Shown: piece by piece, positions 46,290-58,883 of the stretch
How the letters are laid out: each line of letters begins with the position of its first letter
Numbering within the stretch: position 1 is the stretch's first letter
Origin: Acorus gramineus
Taxonomy: Eukaryota; Streptophyta; Magnoliopsida; Acorales; Acoraceae
Reading direction: 5' to 3'
Length of the DNA: 64,000 bases
Assembly (NCBI GenBank): GCA_030737835.1
Contig: JAUJYN010000028.1
Location: 1-64,000, forward strand
The notes under the pieces: model-generated
What the model saw: only the letters and a program-made list of their open reading frames with translations
Told to the model about the DNA's origin: nothing
Database searches by the model: none
Position numbers and translations under genes: made by a program

Positions 46290-48142
46290 CTCTGAGGTCT
46301 AGTGGATGATCTCTGGTCCCTCCAACTGGCACTCTCCGACCTCGTCCCAACACAAGGGGGACCTGCAGCTGCGGCCATAGAGCGCTTCGTAAGGAGCCAT
46401 CCAGATACTCGAGTGGTACCTGTTGTTGTAGGCAAACTCCACCAACGGAAGATGCCTCTCCCAACTGCCCCCAAAGTCGAGAACGCAAGCTCACAGCATG
46501 TCCTCCAGGGTTTGAATCGTCCTCTCTGACTGGCCGTCCGTCTGCGGATGAAACGCTGTACTGAAGTAAATCTCGCGTCTCTATCAAAAATGATGCTGAC
46601 GGGAGTGCCATGGAGACGAACAATCTCGGAGACAAATAACTGCACCAGGGTGTCCAGAGAATCGGTGAGTCGGATGGGGAGGAAATGAGCGGACTTTGTC
46701 AGTCGGTCGACGATTACCCAGATGGCATCGCGACCCGAACGTGACCTCGGCAAACCCGAAACGAAGTCCATGGTGATCTGCTCCCACTTCCACTGAGGAA
46801 TCTCAATGGACTGCAGCTTCCCCGCAGGACGCTGATGCTCTGACTTCACCTGCTGGCATACCAAGCAACAGGCAACGAAACGGGCAATATCCGTCTTCAT
46901 CCCGCGCCACCAGTAGCCACGATGAAGGCCCCTGTACATCTTTGTGCCACCAAGATGCATTGTGTACCTCGAACGATGGGCCTCGTCCAAGATCTTCTGC
47001 TTCAGCTCTGCGTCGTCAGGAATGCATACTCGACCTCTGAACCGCAGGATCCCGTCCTCACGAATCTGGTAGTCCGGACGCTCGCCCCAGGCGACGCCTT
47101 CAGAGAGGACTAGAAAGTGAGGATCCTGCCCCTGAGCCGTGCGGATCTCGTCGAGAAGAATGGGTTGCACCACTAGCCTGGTCAAAAAGCCACCCGCAAG
47201 AGTCTCTCGAACGCTGATCCAGCAAGCGGCCTCCTCCAGAAGCCTCCAACGACGTACAGCCATGTGGGCGGCCATGCCCAAGGGCTGCCTGCTGAGAGCA
47301 TCCGCCACGACATTCGCCTTACCCGGATGGTAAGCGATGTCACAATCATAGTCCTTCAGGAACTCGACCCAACGTCTCTGACGCATGTTGAGCTCCGGCT
47401 GGGACTGCAAATAAGTCAAGCTCTTGTGATCGGTAAAGAGCTCGAACTCCTCGCCATAGAGGTAGTGCCTCCACATCTTCAGCGCAAAGATGATCGCTGC
47501 CAACTCTAAGTCGTGGGTGGGGTAATTCTGCTCATGGGGCTTCAACTGACGCGACGCATAAGCCACAACCTTACCGTGCTGCATCAGGACGCAACCCACA
47601 CCCAACCGCGATGCATCGGAGTAAACTGCGAACCCACCACTCCCAGACGGAAGGGTAAGAACTGGCGCTGAGGTGAGCCTTCGCTTCAACTCCAGGAAGC
47701 TCTCCTCGCAAGCTGGGGACCACTCGAACCGGACATCCTTCCGAGTGAGGCGGGTAAGAGGAACAGCTATCTTCGAGAAACCCTTGACAAACCTCCTGTA
47801 ATAACCCGCCAAGCCCAGGAAGCTCCGAATCTCGGTGGGGTTCAACGGTCGACGCCAATTCGACACGGCGAGCGTCTTGTCCGGGTCCACAGATATGCCC
47901 TCACCGGAAATCACGTGGCCCAGAAAGGCCATACGCTCCAACCAAAACTCGCACTTACTGAACTTGGCGAACAACTGATGTCGGGCCAAAGTCTCCAAGA
48001 CAGTGCGGAGATGGTGAGCGTGCTCCTCAAGACTCCTCGAGTACACCAGAATATCATCGATGAAGACTACTACGAAGGAGTCGAGGAAGGGCCGAAACAC
48101 CCGGTTCATCAGATCCATGAAGGCTGTCGACGCATTCGTCAA
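46178..48142 (-). pseudogene. Element C RT C-half, RNase H and integrase core
   Basis: One long open frame (654 codons) covering, in order, the RT palm with [14 protein letters not shown] (catalytic Asp pair), the RT connection ([11 protein letters not shown]), RNase H ([43 protein letters not shown]), the integrase zinc-binding segment ([16 protein letters not shown]) and the integrase core ([11 protein letters not shown] and [12 protein letters not shown] with two of the three catalytic acids). At about 46565 a 49-base deletion between two GAAGT words shifts the frame, so the true Glu-containing segment and the chromodomain are lost from this frame. The remaining C-terminal residues here are out-of-frame translation. 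Confidence 0.9.
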
Positions 48143-48154
48143 CCCAAACGGCAG

Positions 48155-48660
48155 TACTCAGAACTCGTAGTGCCCATAACGGGTACGAAAGGCCGTCTTC
48201 GAAATATCTGACTCCCGGATCTTCAGCTGATAGTAGCCCGAACGGAGATCGATCTTAGAAAAGACACGCGCTCCCTGGAGCTGGTCAAACAGATCGTCAA
48301 TCCGTGGCAAGGGGTACTTGTTCTTCACGGTCCGCTTGTTCAGCTGCCTGTAATCAATACAAAGCCGCAGCGAACCGTCCTTCTTCCGCACAAACAAAAC
48401 AGGGGCTCCCCACGGAGAAACACTCGGACGTGCGAAGCCCTTCTCTAGCAACTCCTCCAACTGCTCCTTGAGCACCTTCAGCTCTGCTGGGGCCATCCGG
48501 TACGGAGCTCTCGAAATCGGCTCGGTCCCCGGAATCAGATTAATCTCAAACTCGATCGCGCGATCCGGCGGTAATCCCGGAAGATCATCGGGGAAAACCT
48601 CGGGATACTCTGCCACGATCGGAGTCTGACTGATATCTGCCCGCAGCGGTGCGTCCTCCT
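48155..48660 (-). pseudogene. Element C reverse transcriptase N-half
   Basis: The RT fingers and first palm part: [70 protein letters not shown] and [15 protein letters not shown] (first catalytic Asp). A TGA at 48155-48157, directly after RYGHYEF, separates it from the rest of RT. A CGA (Arg) to TGA change would explain this. A frameshift at about 48660 separates it from protease: element D is continuous across the same place. Confidence 0.88.
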
Positions 48661-49436
48661 CAGCAATATACGCCAGAAAGCCCTCGCATCCTCCCTGAAG
48701 GAGTCTCCACGCCTGGAATGGACGACACGAACCCCAAAGGGGCTATGTCACGATCGCCCACGTACTGGAAGGACCTCCGACCCGGAAGGTGGAAAGACAC
48801 CGACTTAGCAAAACAGTCGATGCTGGCGTGACTAGCTGAAAGCCAATCCATTCCCAGGATGGCATCGAAGTCCGTCATGGCGAGCTCTACCAACTCCACT
48901 GGAAACTCATGCTCCGCAATCACCACGGTACACCCTCGATACAAAGAACGGAGGAGAATACGGTCTCCGACGGGCAATGATATCTCCAGCATAACATCAA
49001 GAGGGGCGGACGCCACGCCCATCCGTCTCGCAAAAGCGGGAGACACGAACGAGTGCGTGGCTCCGGAATCAAATAACACATATGCAGGGAGCTGGGAGAT
49101 CAGAACAATACCTCGGACCACGCTACCCGAAGCCTGCGCCTCCTCGGCTGAAAGTGCTGCCACTCGGCCCTGAACAAACTGCGGCTGAGGAGCAGGGGCA
49201 CGCCTCGCAGGCTGCACTGGCTGCCTCCTCTGGTCAACTCGGCCACCCTGTGGCTGCTGCTGCTGGTGCGGCTGCTGCTGCTGCTGCGGCTGCGGAGGCA
49301 CACGGGGTCGGCCAGCATCAGGGCAATTATATAAAATATGCCCGATGCGCTGACAATGGTAACAGCGCCGCCTATCCGGCTGCCTGGACTGGACTGGTAC
49401 TGCTGCAATGGGTGCTGAACCTCGCACTGGCACCAC
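48660..49436 (-). pseudogene. Element C zinc knuckle, linker and protease
   Basis: This frame holds the Gag CCHC knuckle (CYHCQRIGHILYNCP, complete), a Gln-rich linker and the aspartic protease ([19 protein letters not shown] with Asp-Ser-Gly, then [20 protein letters not shown], the region toward the RT). The link between knuckle and protease in one frame supports a single Gag-Pol polyprotein. The frame shifts both upstream (near 49520) and downstream (near 48660). Confidence 0.87.
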
Positions 49437-50470
49437 ATCGTCTGGAGTAGCGGCAGCCGCCGACCGATCAAAGCGGGGCCGCTTCTTCTTGCGATGTACC
49501 TGGTCCTGGCTCCTGGGGGTCTCTGGTCTGCAGAAGGGGTTGGAACCCCCATGGAGACCCCGAGGTCTCGCTCGACTGTCTTCGCCCGAGACACCAAGTC
49601 TGAGTACCTCGTGAACGCCTGAGAAGTGACATGCACCCGGATGGTGCTACTGAGACCCATCTCGAAACGACGGCATCGCGTCTCCTCATCCATCACCAAG
49701 GCGGGGGCGAACCTGGAAAGCCTCGTGAAGCGTGTGGAGTAGTCAGCGACTGACAAGGAGCCCTGCGTCAGCTGCTCGAACTCCCGCATCACGATCTGGC
49801 GTCGAAAATGGGAAGTACTCCTCTAGGAAATACCTCCGAAACCCCGCCCATAAAAGTCGCTCCACTCCCTCGGGGATGTCCACCGATCGGGTAGCCCACC
49901 AGTCGGCGGCGCTACCCTTCAACATGAAGGTGGCCAGGGAGACACGCTGGCGGTCGGTGCAGTGCATGGTCGAGAAGATCGTGTCCACCTCCATCAACCA
50001 ACGCTCAGGGGCAAGGGGATCCGCCGTCTGGCCATGGAACTCGGGAGGGTGGAGCTTCAGAAAGGCAGTGAGGCCACTCTGATGCACTCGCGCTGCAGCC
50101 TCTAGCTCCACCTCCCTCTCCAGGATATCCTGAACTCCTACCACCGGAATCACCACTGGGACAGGGGGTACGTCGGGCACCACCGGTGGATCCGCCACTA
50201 AGGGGACCCGTGGAACTGCCTCGGGAGCCTCAGCTCCTGGATCTCTCGTGCCTGCTCAGCTAACACCCTAGTCTGGGCCTCCAGTGCTCTGGTCTGAGTC
50301 TCCACCAGATCTGCTATCCGAGCGTAAGCACGCTCCCATGCAGGAGGCTCCTGCGCCGGTCCTGGCCCCACAGCCGAGGACTCTCCAGTAGCATCCTCGC
50401 CTCTGGTAGGTCCGGGAACCTCCAAAGGCCGAGAGGGACCACGCCCACGCATTCCTCTGCGAGGAGGCAT
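49437..50470 (-). pseudogene. Element C gag, three frameshifts
   Basis: Same gag as in element B, starting MPPRRGMRGRGPSRPLEV at 50470. The frame shifts at about 50220 (five bases missing relative to B), about 49797 (two bases missing near the end of the ARTEF-like FPFST region) and about 49520 (one base missing). The core still reads LHPPEFHGQTADPLAPERWL, DWWATRSVDIPEGVERLLWA and FEQLTQGSLSVADYSTRFTR across the frames. Confidence 0.88.
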
Positions 50471-50565
50471 ATCACAACCTAAGAAAACCAGACACTAGGA
50501 TCAGAATACTCATATAGAAATCCTAGGACTCATCTCTAAGAAAACAATTGGCTCTGACAGGACCA

Positions 50566-50578
50566 GGCTCTGATACCA
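50566..50578 (-). other. Primer-binding site, element C
   Basis: TGGTATCAGAGCC on the minus strand, five bases from the LTR start at 50584. It is complementary to the 3' end of initiator-Met tRNA and identical to the sites at 9615, 12662, 17141 and 56430. Confidence 0.88.
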
Positions 50579-50583
50579 ACTTT

Positions 50584-52832
50584 TGTCACGCCCCAGGGCG
50601 GCCGTCCCCGAGACGCGGCAATGGTATATATAATATCAGCAGTCTATACAGGAGATCAATAACATACTCTAAACAACATCAAAATGACAACACAGACAAT
50701 AAGGTAGCTGACATAATATATACAAATAGCGGAAGCTCAAACGACTGAGTCTGTAATTCAAAGACATATTACAGACCCGATACATAATCAACTGTCCTGT
50801 GAGAGCCAATATATACAACGACATCCAAATATAATACAAACGTGTGCCCAAGCACGGAATACAATACATACAATCAAAAGGGGATGCTGATGGCCTCTCA
50901 CTCGCAGAACGTGACGCTGCTCCGCTACTGCTGATGTGCCTCGGGGAGCTCCTCCTTCAGATCCGACTCAGATATCACTGGAGAAAAATATATGCGAGGG
51001 GTGAGCCACACGCTCAGTGAATAGCACAACCCATGCATCACAATTCATATTAACCTTAAATGATTTATAGCCCCTAAGTGGGAGTAACTACACAATCCAG
51101 TGGGTCGTTACATCGCCGACCCACCACACCCTCACCCTCACCCTCAAAGGGGTGACATGGTCTTTTGGGACTGACTAGGCTGTTAATCACCCTTGGTCCA
51201 CCGATAGCCTCTCCTCCACTCCGTAGCTCGCCTGGTCTACTCCCACGATCAGCACAGTCCGACGCATCGGAGGTACCTATAGATGGGAGCCCTCTGTCAG
51301 GACAGCCTGTCTAACGCTGGGGAGTCCCTACACGGATCCAACGAAGGGAAGAGAAACAGCCTACCCACACGGATACGATCCTCTTGGATCCGCCGACACC
51401 GATTGCAACTCTACTAATGCCATGAATTCACAAGAATTCCTCCAGGGCGCATAACTAAGATGCGGGGAGACATATATTATAACAACGAGGTTATAATATT
51501 CTCTAAGGCATGCTAATAACCATATGCTCGCATTTGATTTAAATAAGTTAAACTAAATGGGAAACATGCGTAGGTCGAGGCTTTCCTAGCATGAAAACAT
51601 GGTATCAGGATGCGTAGGCCTCTATACATAATATAAGGGTGCATATCCCTAGCATACAAAGTCTAAGGGGGCATGGATACAACATAATGATCATGCATAG
51701 CACAGTTTACATTTAATACTAGCTAATATGCAACTATGGTGCCCCAGGGGAGGGCAATGCACGCCTACGTGCATCGAACGCCTCCCTACTGGGTTGGATT
51801 GTCCCACTCACCAAAACCCGGGTCGTCGCGTGACCGTCCGTCAAGATCTGCAAGACATGGGTAATCAAAATGGTGAGTAATTACACAAATACATAAGAAA
51901 TACGCTAGAAATACCCAACACTCGGACAAGCATGCATACGGGCCCGCACGCACGCGAGTCCGAGTGCCCCGACACCCTCCCGCACCCACGGGCAGCCATG
52001 CGCACGGCCACCCGCACGCGCACGCACGGGTGCGCACGCACGCACGCACGCGCCCCGAGCGCACTACCGCGCCCCAGCCCGCACGCCCAAAAGCAATGCC
52101 GCGCGCCTGCCCGCACGCCCAGACACGCTACCGCGCGCGCGCGCACCTCGCGTCCAGCCCTGCGTCTACCCACGCGTACTACGCCCCTGCGCAGCACCCG
52201 CGTGCACCGCGCGCACTGCGCGCCCGCACAGCACTCCGCGCGCAGGCCCGCGCATCTGCGAGTACGCGTGCGCGCCCGCCAGCGCACCCGACTGCGCGCG
52301 CCAGCGCTTGCCTGCGCGCGCATACTCGTGTGCATGCGCGCGGATGACCCCGCACGCGAGCCCGAGCAAAACCCACTTCCTTCTTCAGCCCTCCCACACC
52401 CCTAACACACATGCATACCATGCACACTCCATATGCACACCCTAACATGCATCTAAACAAGGAAATGGGAGGAGAAGGACTCACCCAAGGGAGGAAGAAC
52501 AAAGGGATGAAACCGGTTGCCCTTCGCGCACCGAATCACCACCACCAAAGCCACCACCACCAAGCCTCTTCTCAGCCCAAGAATGGCTGAAAACAGAGGA
52601 GAAAGGGAGATAAGAGAGGAGGTCAACATAGGGGAAATCCAAAACAAAACCATGGAAAGGTAGATGGGAACCCTACCTTTCTTTTCTTCTTCTAGGGCTT
52701 ATTTCAAGCTCTTCTACAAGCTCAAAAGGGGGATTTAAAGAGAGGGGATGTGAGGGTTTGTGAGTGAGAGAGATAGAGAGAGATGGGGAAGAAGGACTAT
52801 TGGTGGACGCCTAAGTGAACTCACCCACACAC
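50584..52832 (-). mobile_element. 5' LTR of element C, first part
   Basis: Starts TGTCACGCC after the primer site and contains the CACCCTCACCC block (about 51125), stem-loop (51919-51966), GC island (about 51920-52360) and part of the CA-rich tract. It stops at 52832, where element D begins. The remaining 433 bases are at 62568-63000. Total length without D is about 2.68 kb, normal for type I. Confidence 0.92.
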
Positions 52833-54088
52833 TGTGACGCCCCAGGGCGGCCGTCCCCGGGACGCGGCAATGGTATATATGATATCAGCAGTCTATACAG
52901 GAGGTCAATAATATACTCTAAACAATGTCAACAATGACAACACAGACAACAATGAGGCTGACATAATATATACACAAATAGCGGAAGCTAAAAGACTGAG
53001 TCTGTAATTAAAAGACATATTACAGACTCGATACATAATCATCTGTCCTGTGAGAGCCAATATATACAACGACATCCAAATGTAATACAAACGTGTGCCC
53101 AAGCACAGAATACAATACATACAATCAAAAGGGGGGATGCTGAATGGCCTCTCACACTCAGAGCGTGACGCTGCTCCGCTACTGCTGATGCGCCTCGGGG
53201 AGCTCCTCCTTCAAATCCGACTCAGATATAACTGGAGAAAAATATATGCGAGGGGTGAGCCACACGCTCAGTGAATAGCACAACCCATGCATCACAATTC
53301 ATATTAACCTTACACAATTCATAGCCCCTAAGTGGCAATAACTACACAAATCCAGTGGGTCGCTCATTGCCAACCCACTACACCCTCACCCTAACCCTCA
53401 AACTGGTGACATGGTCTTTTGGGACTGACTAGGCTGTTAATCATCCTTGGTCCACCGATAGTCTCTCCCCCATTCCGTAGCTCGCCTGGTCTACTCCCAC
53501 GATTTAGCACAATCCGAAACACAATCAGGAGGTACCTACTGATGGGAGCCCTCTGTCAGGATGGCCTGTCTAACACTGAGGAGTCCCTACACGGATCCAA
53601 CGAAGGGAAGAGAAACAGCCTACCCACACGGATACGATCCACTTGGATCCGCCGACACCGATTGCAACTCTACTAATGTCATGAATTCTTCAGAATTCCT
53701 CCAGGGCGCATAACTAAGATGCGGGGAGACACATATTATAACAACGAGGTTACAGTATTCTCTAAGGCATGCTTGTAACTATAAGCTCACATTAGATTTA
53801 ATTAAATTAAACTAGATGGGAACATGCATAGTCGAGGCTTCCCTAGCATGAAAACATGGTATCAGGATGCTTGGGCCTTTACACATATCATAAGGGTGCA
53901 TATCCCTAACATGCAAGGCCTAGGGTGGCATGGATACTACATAATAATCATGCATGCATAGTTTACAATTAATACTAGCTAATATGCAACTATGGTGCCC
54001 CACGGGAGGGCAATGCACGCCTACGTGCATCGAACGCCTCCCAACTGGGTTGGGTTGTCCCACTCACCAATACCCGGGTCGTCGCGTG
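52833..54088 (-). mobile_element. 3' LTR of element D, truncated
   Basis: Starts TGTGACGCC (one base different from the usual TGTCACGCC) and follows the type I LTR to 'gggtcgtcgcgtg', just before the stem-loop and GC island. At 54088/54089 it is joined directly to RT coding sequence. The far half of the LTR, the polypurine tract and all pol downstream of mid-RT were therefore removed by one deletion. The preceding CACAC (52828-52832) is repeated at 62563-62567. Confidence 0.9.
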
Positions 54089-55136
54089 CATCGATCTTTG
54101 AAAAGACATGTGCTTCCTGGAGCTAGTCAAACAGATCATCGATTCGCGGCAAGGGGTACTTGTTCTTCACGGTCCGCTTGTTTAGCTGCCCGTAATCAAT
54201 ACAAAGACGCAGCGAACCATCCTTCGTCCGCACAAACAGAATAGGGGCTCCCCACGGAGAAACACTCGGACGTGTGAAGCCCTTCTCCAGCAACTCCTCC
54301 AACTGCTCCTTGTGCACCTTCAGCTCTGCTGGGGCCATCCGGTACGGAGCTCTCGAAATCGGCTCGGTCCCCGGAATCAGATTAATCTCAAACTCGATCG
54401 CACGATCCGGCGGTAATCCCGGAAGATCATCGGGGAAAACCTTAGGATATTCTGCCACAATCGGAGTCTGACTGATATCTGCCCGCAGTGGTGCGTCCTC
54501 CTGAGCAATGTACGCCAGAAAGCCCTCGCATCCTCCTTGAAGGAGTCTCCACGCCTGAATGGACGACACGAACCCCAAAGGGGCTATGTCACGATCGCCC
54601 ACGAACTGGAAGGACCTCTGACCCGGAAGGTGGAAAGACACCGACTTGGCAAAACAGTCGATGCTGGCGTGACTAGCTGAAAGCCAATCCATTCCCAGGA
54701 TGGCATCGAAGTCCGTCATAGCGAGCTCTACCAACTCCACTGGAAACTCGTGCTCCGCAACCACCATGGTACACCCTCGGTACACAGAACGGAGGAGAAT
54801 ACGGTCTCCGACGGGCAATGATATCTCCAGGATAACATCTAGAGGGGCGGACGCCACGCCCATCCGTCTCGCAAAAGCGGGAGACACGAACGAGTGCATG
54901 GCTCCGGAATCAAATAACACATATGCAGGGAGCTGGGAGATCTGAACAATACCTCGGACCACGCTACCCGAAGCCTGCGCCTCGTCGGCCGAAAGTGCTG
55001 CAACTATGCCCTGAACAAACTGCGGCTGAGGAGCAGGGGCACGCCTCGCAGGCTGCACTGGCTGCCTCCTCTGGTCAACACGGCCACCCAGTGGCTGCTG
55101 CTGCTGACGTTGAGGCTGCTGCTGCTGTAGCTGCTG
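54089..55136 (-). pseudogene. Element D protease and RT N-half
   Basis: An open frame from the Gag linker ([15 protein letters not shown]) through protease ([20 protein letters not shown], the usual Ala-Thr-His now Ala-Met-His; [16 protein letters not shown]) into RT ([71 protein letters not shown]). RT ends there at a TAG, and the deletion junction follows at 54089. It is in the same frame as gag of D, with only one TAG between them in the Gln-rich stretch at 55137. This is the best evidence in the window for a continuous Gag-Pol frame. Confidence 0.9.
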
Positions 55137-56327
55137 CTACTGCTGCAGAGGTAGCACGCGAGGTCGGCCAGCATCAGGGTAATTATACAAAATATACCCA
55201 ATGCGCTGACAGTGATAACAGCGCCGCGTCTCCGATCGCCTGGATTGGACTGGTACTGCTGCAATGGGTGCTGGACCTCGCATTGGCACCACATCAACTG
55301 GAGTAGCGGCAGCCGCTGACTGATCAAAGCGGGGTCGCTTCTTCTTACGCTGTCCTTGGTCCTGGCTCCTGGGAGGTCTCTGGTCTATAGAAGGGGTTGG
55401 AACCCCCATGGAGGCCCCGAGGTCTCGCTCGACTGTCTTCGCCCGAGACACCAAGTTCGAGTACCTCGTAAATGCCTGCGAAGAGACATGCACCCGAATG
55501 GTGCTGATGAGACCCATCTCAAAGCGACGACACCGCGTCTCCTCATCCATCACCAAGGCTGGGGTGAACCTGGAAAGCCTCGTGAAGCGTGTGGAGTAGT
55601 CCACGACTGACATGGAGCCCTGTGTCAGCTGCTCAAACTCCCGCATCACGATCTGGAGCGTTGGGAAGTACTCCTCCAGGAAATACCTCCGGAACCCCGC
55701 CCATGAGAGCCGCTCCACTCCCTCGGGAATGTCCACCGATCGGGTAGCCCACCAGTCTGCGGCGCTACCCTTCAGCATGAAGGTGGCCAGGGAGACACGC
55801 TGGCGATCGGTGCAGTGCATGGTCGAGAAGATCTTGTCCACCTCCATCAACCATCGCTCAGGGGCAAGGGGGTCCGCCGTCTGTCCATGGAACTCGGGAG
55901 GGTGGAGCTTCAGAAAGGCAGTGAGGCCACTCTGGTGCACTCGCGCTGCAGCCTCTAGCTCCACCTCCCTCTCCAGGGGATCCTGAACTCCCACCGCTGG
56001 AATCACCACGGGAGCAGGGGGTACATCAGGTACCACAGGCGGATCTGCCACCAAGGGGACCTGTGGAACTGCCTCACGGGCCGCCCTCAGCTCCTGAATC
56101 TCTCTAGCCTGCTCAGCTAACGCCCTCGTCTGGGCCTCTAATGCTCTCGTCTGAGTCTCCACCAGATCTGCTATCCGAGCGTAAGCACGCTCCCATGCAA
56201 GAGGCTCTTACACCAATCCTGGCCCCATAGTCGAGGACTCTCAAGTAGCATCCTCACCTCTGGTAGGTCCGGGAACCTCCAAAGGCCAAGAAGGACCACG
56301 TCCACGCATTCCTCTGCGAGGAGGCAT
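55137..56327 (-). pseudogene. Element D gag with stops and a broken zinc knuckle
   Basis: Starts MPPRRGMRGRG at 56327, in frame with the 341-codon open stretch 56162-55137. At least two stops lie between them (near 56233 and 56210). Gag core motifs are intact (LHPPEFHGQTADPLAPERWL, DWWATRSVDIPEGV, QLTQGSMSVVDYSTRFTR). The zinc knuckle reads CYHCQRIGYILYNYP: the His and last Cys of CCHC are both Tyr, so it could not bind zinc normally. The frame ends at a TAG in a Gln tract where a CAG would be expected. Confidence 0.88.
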
Positions 56328-56429
56328 ATCAGCAACCTAAGTAAACCAGACACTAGGATCAGAATACTCATATAGAAATCCTAGGACTCATCTCTATGAA
56401 AAAAAAAACAATTGGCTCTGACAGGACCA

Positions 56430-56442
56430 GGCTCTGATACCA
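56430..56442 (-). other. Primer-binding site, element D
   Basis: TGGTATCAGAGCC on the minus strand, five bases from the LTR start at 56448, preceded by the same 'ggaccaggctctgat' leader as in elements B and C. Confidence 0.88.
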
Positions 56443-56447
56443 ACTTT

Positions 56448-58467
56448 TGTCACGCCCCAGGGCGGCCGTCCCCGGGACGCGGCAATGGTATATATGATAT
56501 CAGCAGTCTAAACAGGAGGTCAATAATATACTCTAAACAATCATCAACAATGACAACACAGACAACAATGAGGCTGACATAATATATACACAAATAGCGG
56601 AAGCTAAAAGACTGAGTCTGTAATTCAAAGACATATTACAGACTCGATACATAATCAACTGTCCTGTGAGAGCCAATATATACAACGACATCCAAATATA
56701 ATACAAACGTGTGCCCAAGCACAGAATACAATACATACAATCAAAGGGGGATGCTGAATGGCCTCTCACACTCAGAGCGTGACGCTGCTCCACTACTACT
56801 GATGCGCCTCGGGGAGCTCCTCCTTCAGATCCGACTCAGATATCGCTGGAGAAAATATATGCGAGGGGTGAGCCACACTCTCAGTGAATAGCACAACCCA
56901 TGCATCACAATTCATATTAACCTTACACAATTCATAGCCCCTAAGTGGCAATAACTACACAAATCCAGTGGGTCGCTACATCGCCAACCCACTACACCCT
57001 CACCCTAACCCTCAAACTGGTGACATGGTCTTTTGGGACTGACTAGGCTGTTAATCACCCTTGGTCCACCGATAGTCTCTCCTCCACTCCGTAGCTCGCC
57101 TGGTCTACTCCCACGATTTAGCACAGTCCGAAACACAATCAGGAGGTACCTACAGATGGGAGCCCTCTGTCAGGACAGCCTGTCTAACGCTGAGGAGTCC
57201 CTACACGGATCCAACGAAGGGAAGAGAAACAGCCTACCCACATGGATACGATCCACTTGGATCCGCCGACACCGATTCTAACTCTACTAATGTCATGAAT
57301 TCTTCATAATTTCTCCAGGGCGCATAACTAAGATGCGGGGAGACACATATCATAACCACAAGGTTACAATATTCTCTAAGGCATGCTTGTAACTATATGC
57401 TCACATTAGATTTAATTAAATTAAACTAGATGGGAACATGCATAGTCGAGGCTTCCCTACATGAAAACATGGTATTAGGATGCTTGGGCCTTTACACATA
57501 TCATAAGGGTGCATATCCCTAACATGCAAGGCCTAGGGTGGCATGGATACTACATAATAATCATGCATGCATAGTTTACAATTAATACTAGCTAATATGC
57601 AACTATGGTGCCCTAGGGGAGGGCAATGCACGCCTACGTGCATCGAACGCCTCCCAACTGGGTTGGGTTGTCCCACTCACCAATACCCGGGTCGTCGCGT
57701 GACTGCTCGTCAAGATCTGCAAGACATGGGAAAACCAAAATGGTGAGTAAAATACACAAGTACACAAGCAAATACGCTAGAAATACGCTACACTCGGACA
57801 AACATGCATACGGGCCCGTACGCACGTGAGTCCGAGTGCCCCGACACACTCCCGCACCCCCGGGCAGCCATGCGCACGGCCACCTGCACGGACGCACACG
57901 GGTGCGCACGCACGTAGCCCCACGCCCCGGGCGCACTGCCGCGCCCCAGCCCGCTCGCCCAAACACGCCGCACGCTCGTGCGCACGCTCGCGCGAGCCCG
58001 CACGCACCGCGCGTCCAGCCTTGCACCCAACCGCACGTACTGCGCCCCTGCGCAGCACCCCGCGCGCACCCCTATGCGCACTGCACGCACTGCGCCCACG
58101 TGTACGTGCGCACTCGCCCAGTGCCCCCGACTGCGCGTGCCTGCTCTGCCTGCCCGCGCAGACTCGCGCGCACACGCGCGGATGACCCCACACGCGCGCC
58201 CGAGCCAAACCCACACTCTTCCTCAGCCCTCCCAGACCCCCACACACATGCATACCATGCATACACCCAATGCACAACCTAACATGCATCTAAAACAAGG
58301 AAAAAGGGAGGAGGAAAGCTTACCCAAGGGAGGAAAGGAAAGGAGGGATCCTCGGGTGCTCTTTGCGCACCGATTTGCCACCACCAAAGCCACCACTACT
58401 AAGACCTCTTCTCAGCCTAAGAGGGGCTGAAAACAGAGGTAAAAAGGGGTCCATAAGGGGAGTTCAA
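56448..58467 (-). mobile_element. 5' LTR of element D, first part
   Basis: Type I LTR from TGTCACGCC, with CACCCTAACCC block (about 57000), stem-loop (57791-57838) and GC island (about 57800-58210). It is split at 58467 by the plus-strand solo LTR and resumes at 61923-62562. Joined length is about 2.66 kb. The first half is very similar to the 3' LTR at 52833-54088, sharing for example 'ccctaaccctcaaactgg' and 'cttgggcctttacac', which confirms the pairing. Confidence 0.92.
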
Positions 58468-58875
58468 TGTTATATATGTGTCACTTTTAACCTTCTGGTA
58501 ACCGTTGGACCATTCTAGCAGTTTTTCGGGCTTTTTCATTTTTCGATCGGAACCGCTAAAATTTCGGGCTGTTAGCTATCGCCTTGAGATTGAGGGCTCC
58601 GATTGAAAATATAACTGCATATTATGTGCCATTCCAAGCCGCTCACGAAAATTTCGTCGAATTCCAGTAACATTTCAGAATTTTGCAGTTCCGGGGCGTA
58701 TCCGGGTTTTGACCGAGCGAGAAGTCATTGGGAGAGTTGACTTGGTCAAAGTGGGCCCATAGACTTGGTCAACCCCTTTTGTTTTTATTTGTGGTTGGGT
58801 TGACCCAAGTCAAAACCCACTTAAGTTCACCTAATCCTCTCCTAATCCTAGTTAACCCTAATTTAAGTGTTGACT

Positions 58876-58883
58876 TATATAAA
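58876..58883 (+). promoter_or_regulatory. Possible TATA box in the solo LTR
   Basis: TATATAAA about 410 bases into the LTR, on the element's transcribed strand and within AT-richer sequence. This is a reasonable place for the LTR promoter. Other type I copies do not show an obvious TATA at the same place, so this is tentative. Confidence 0.3.
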
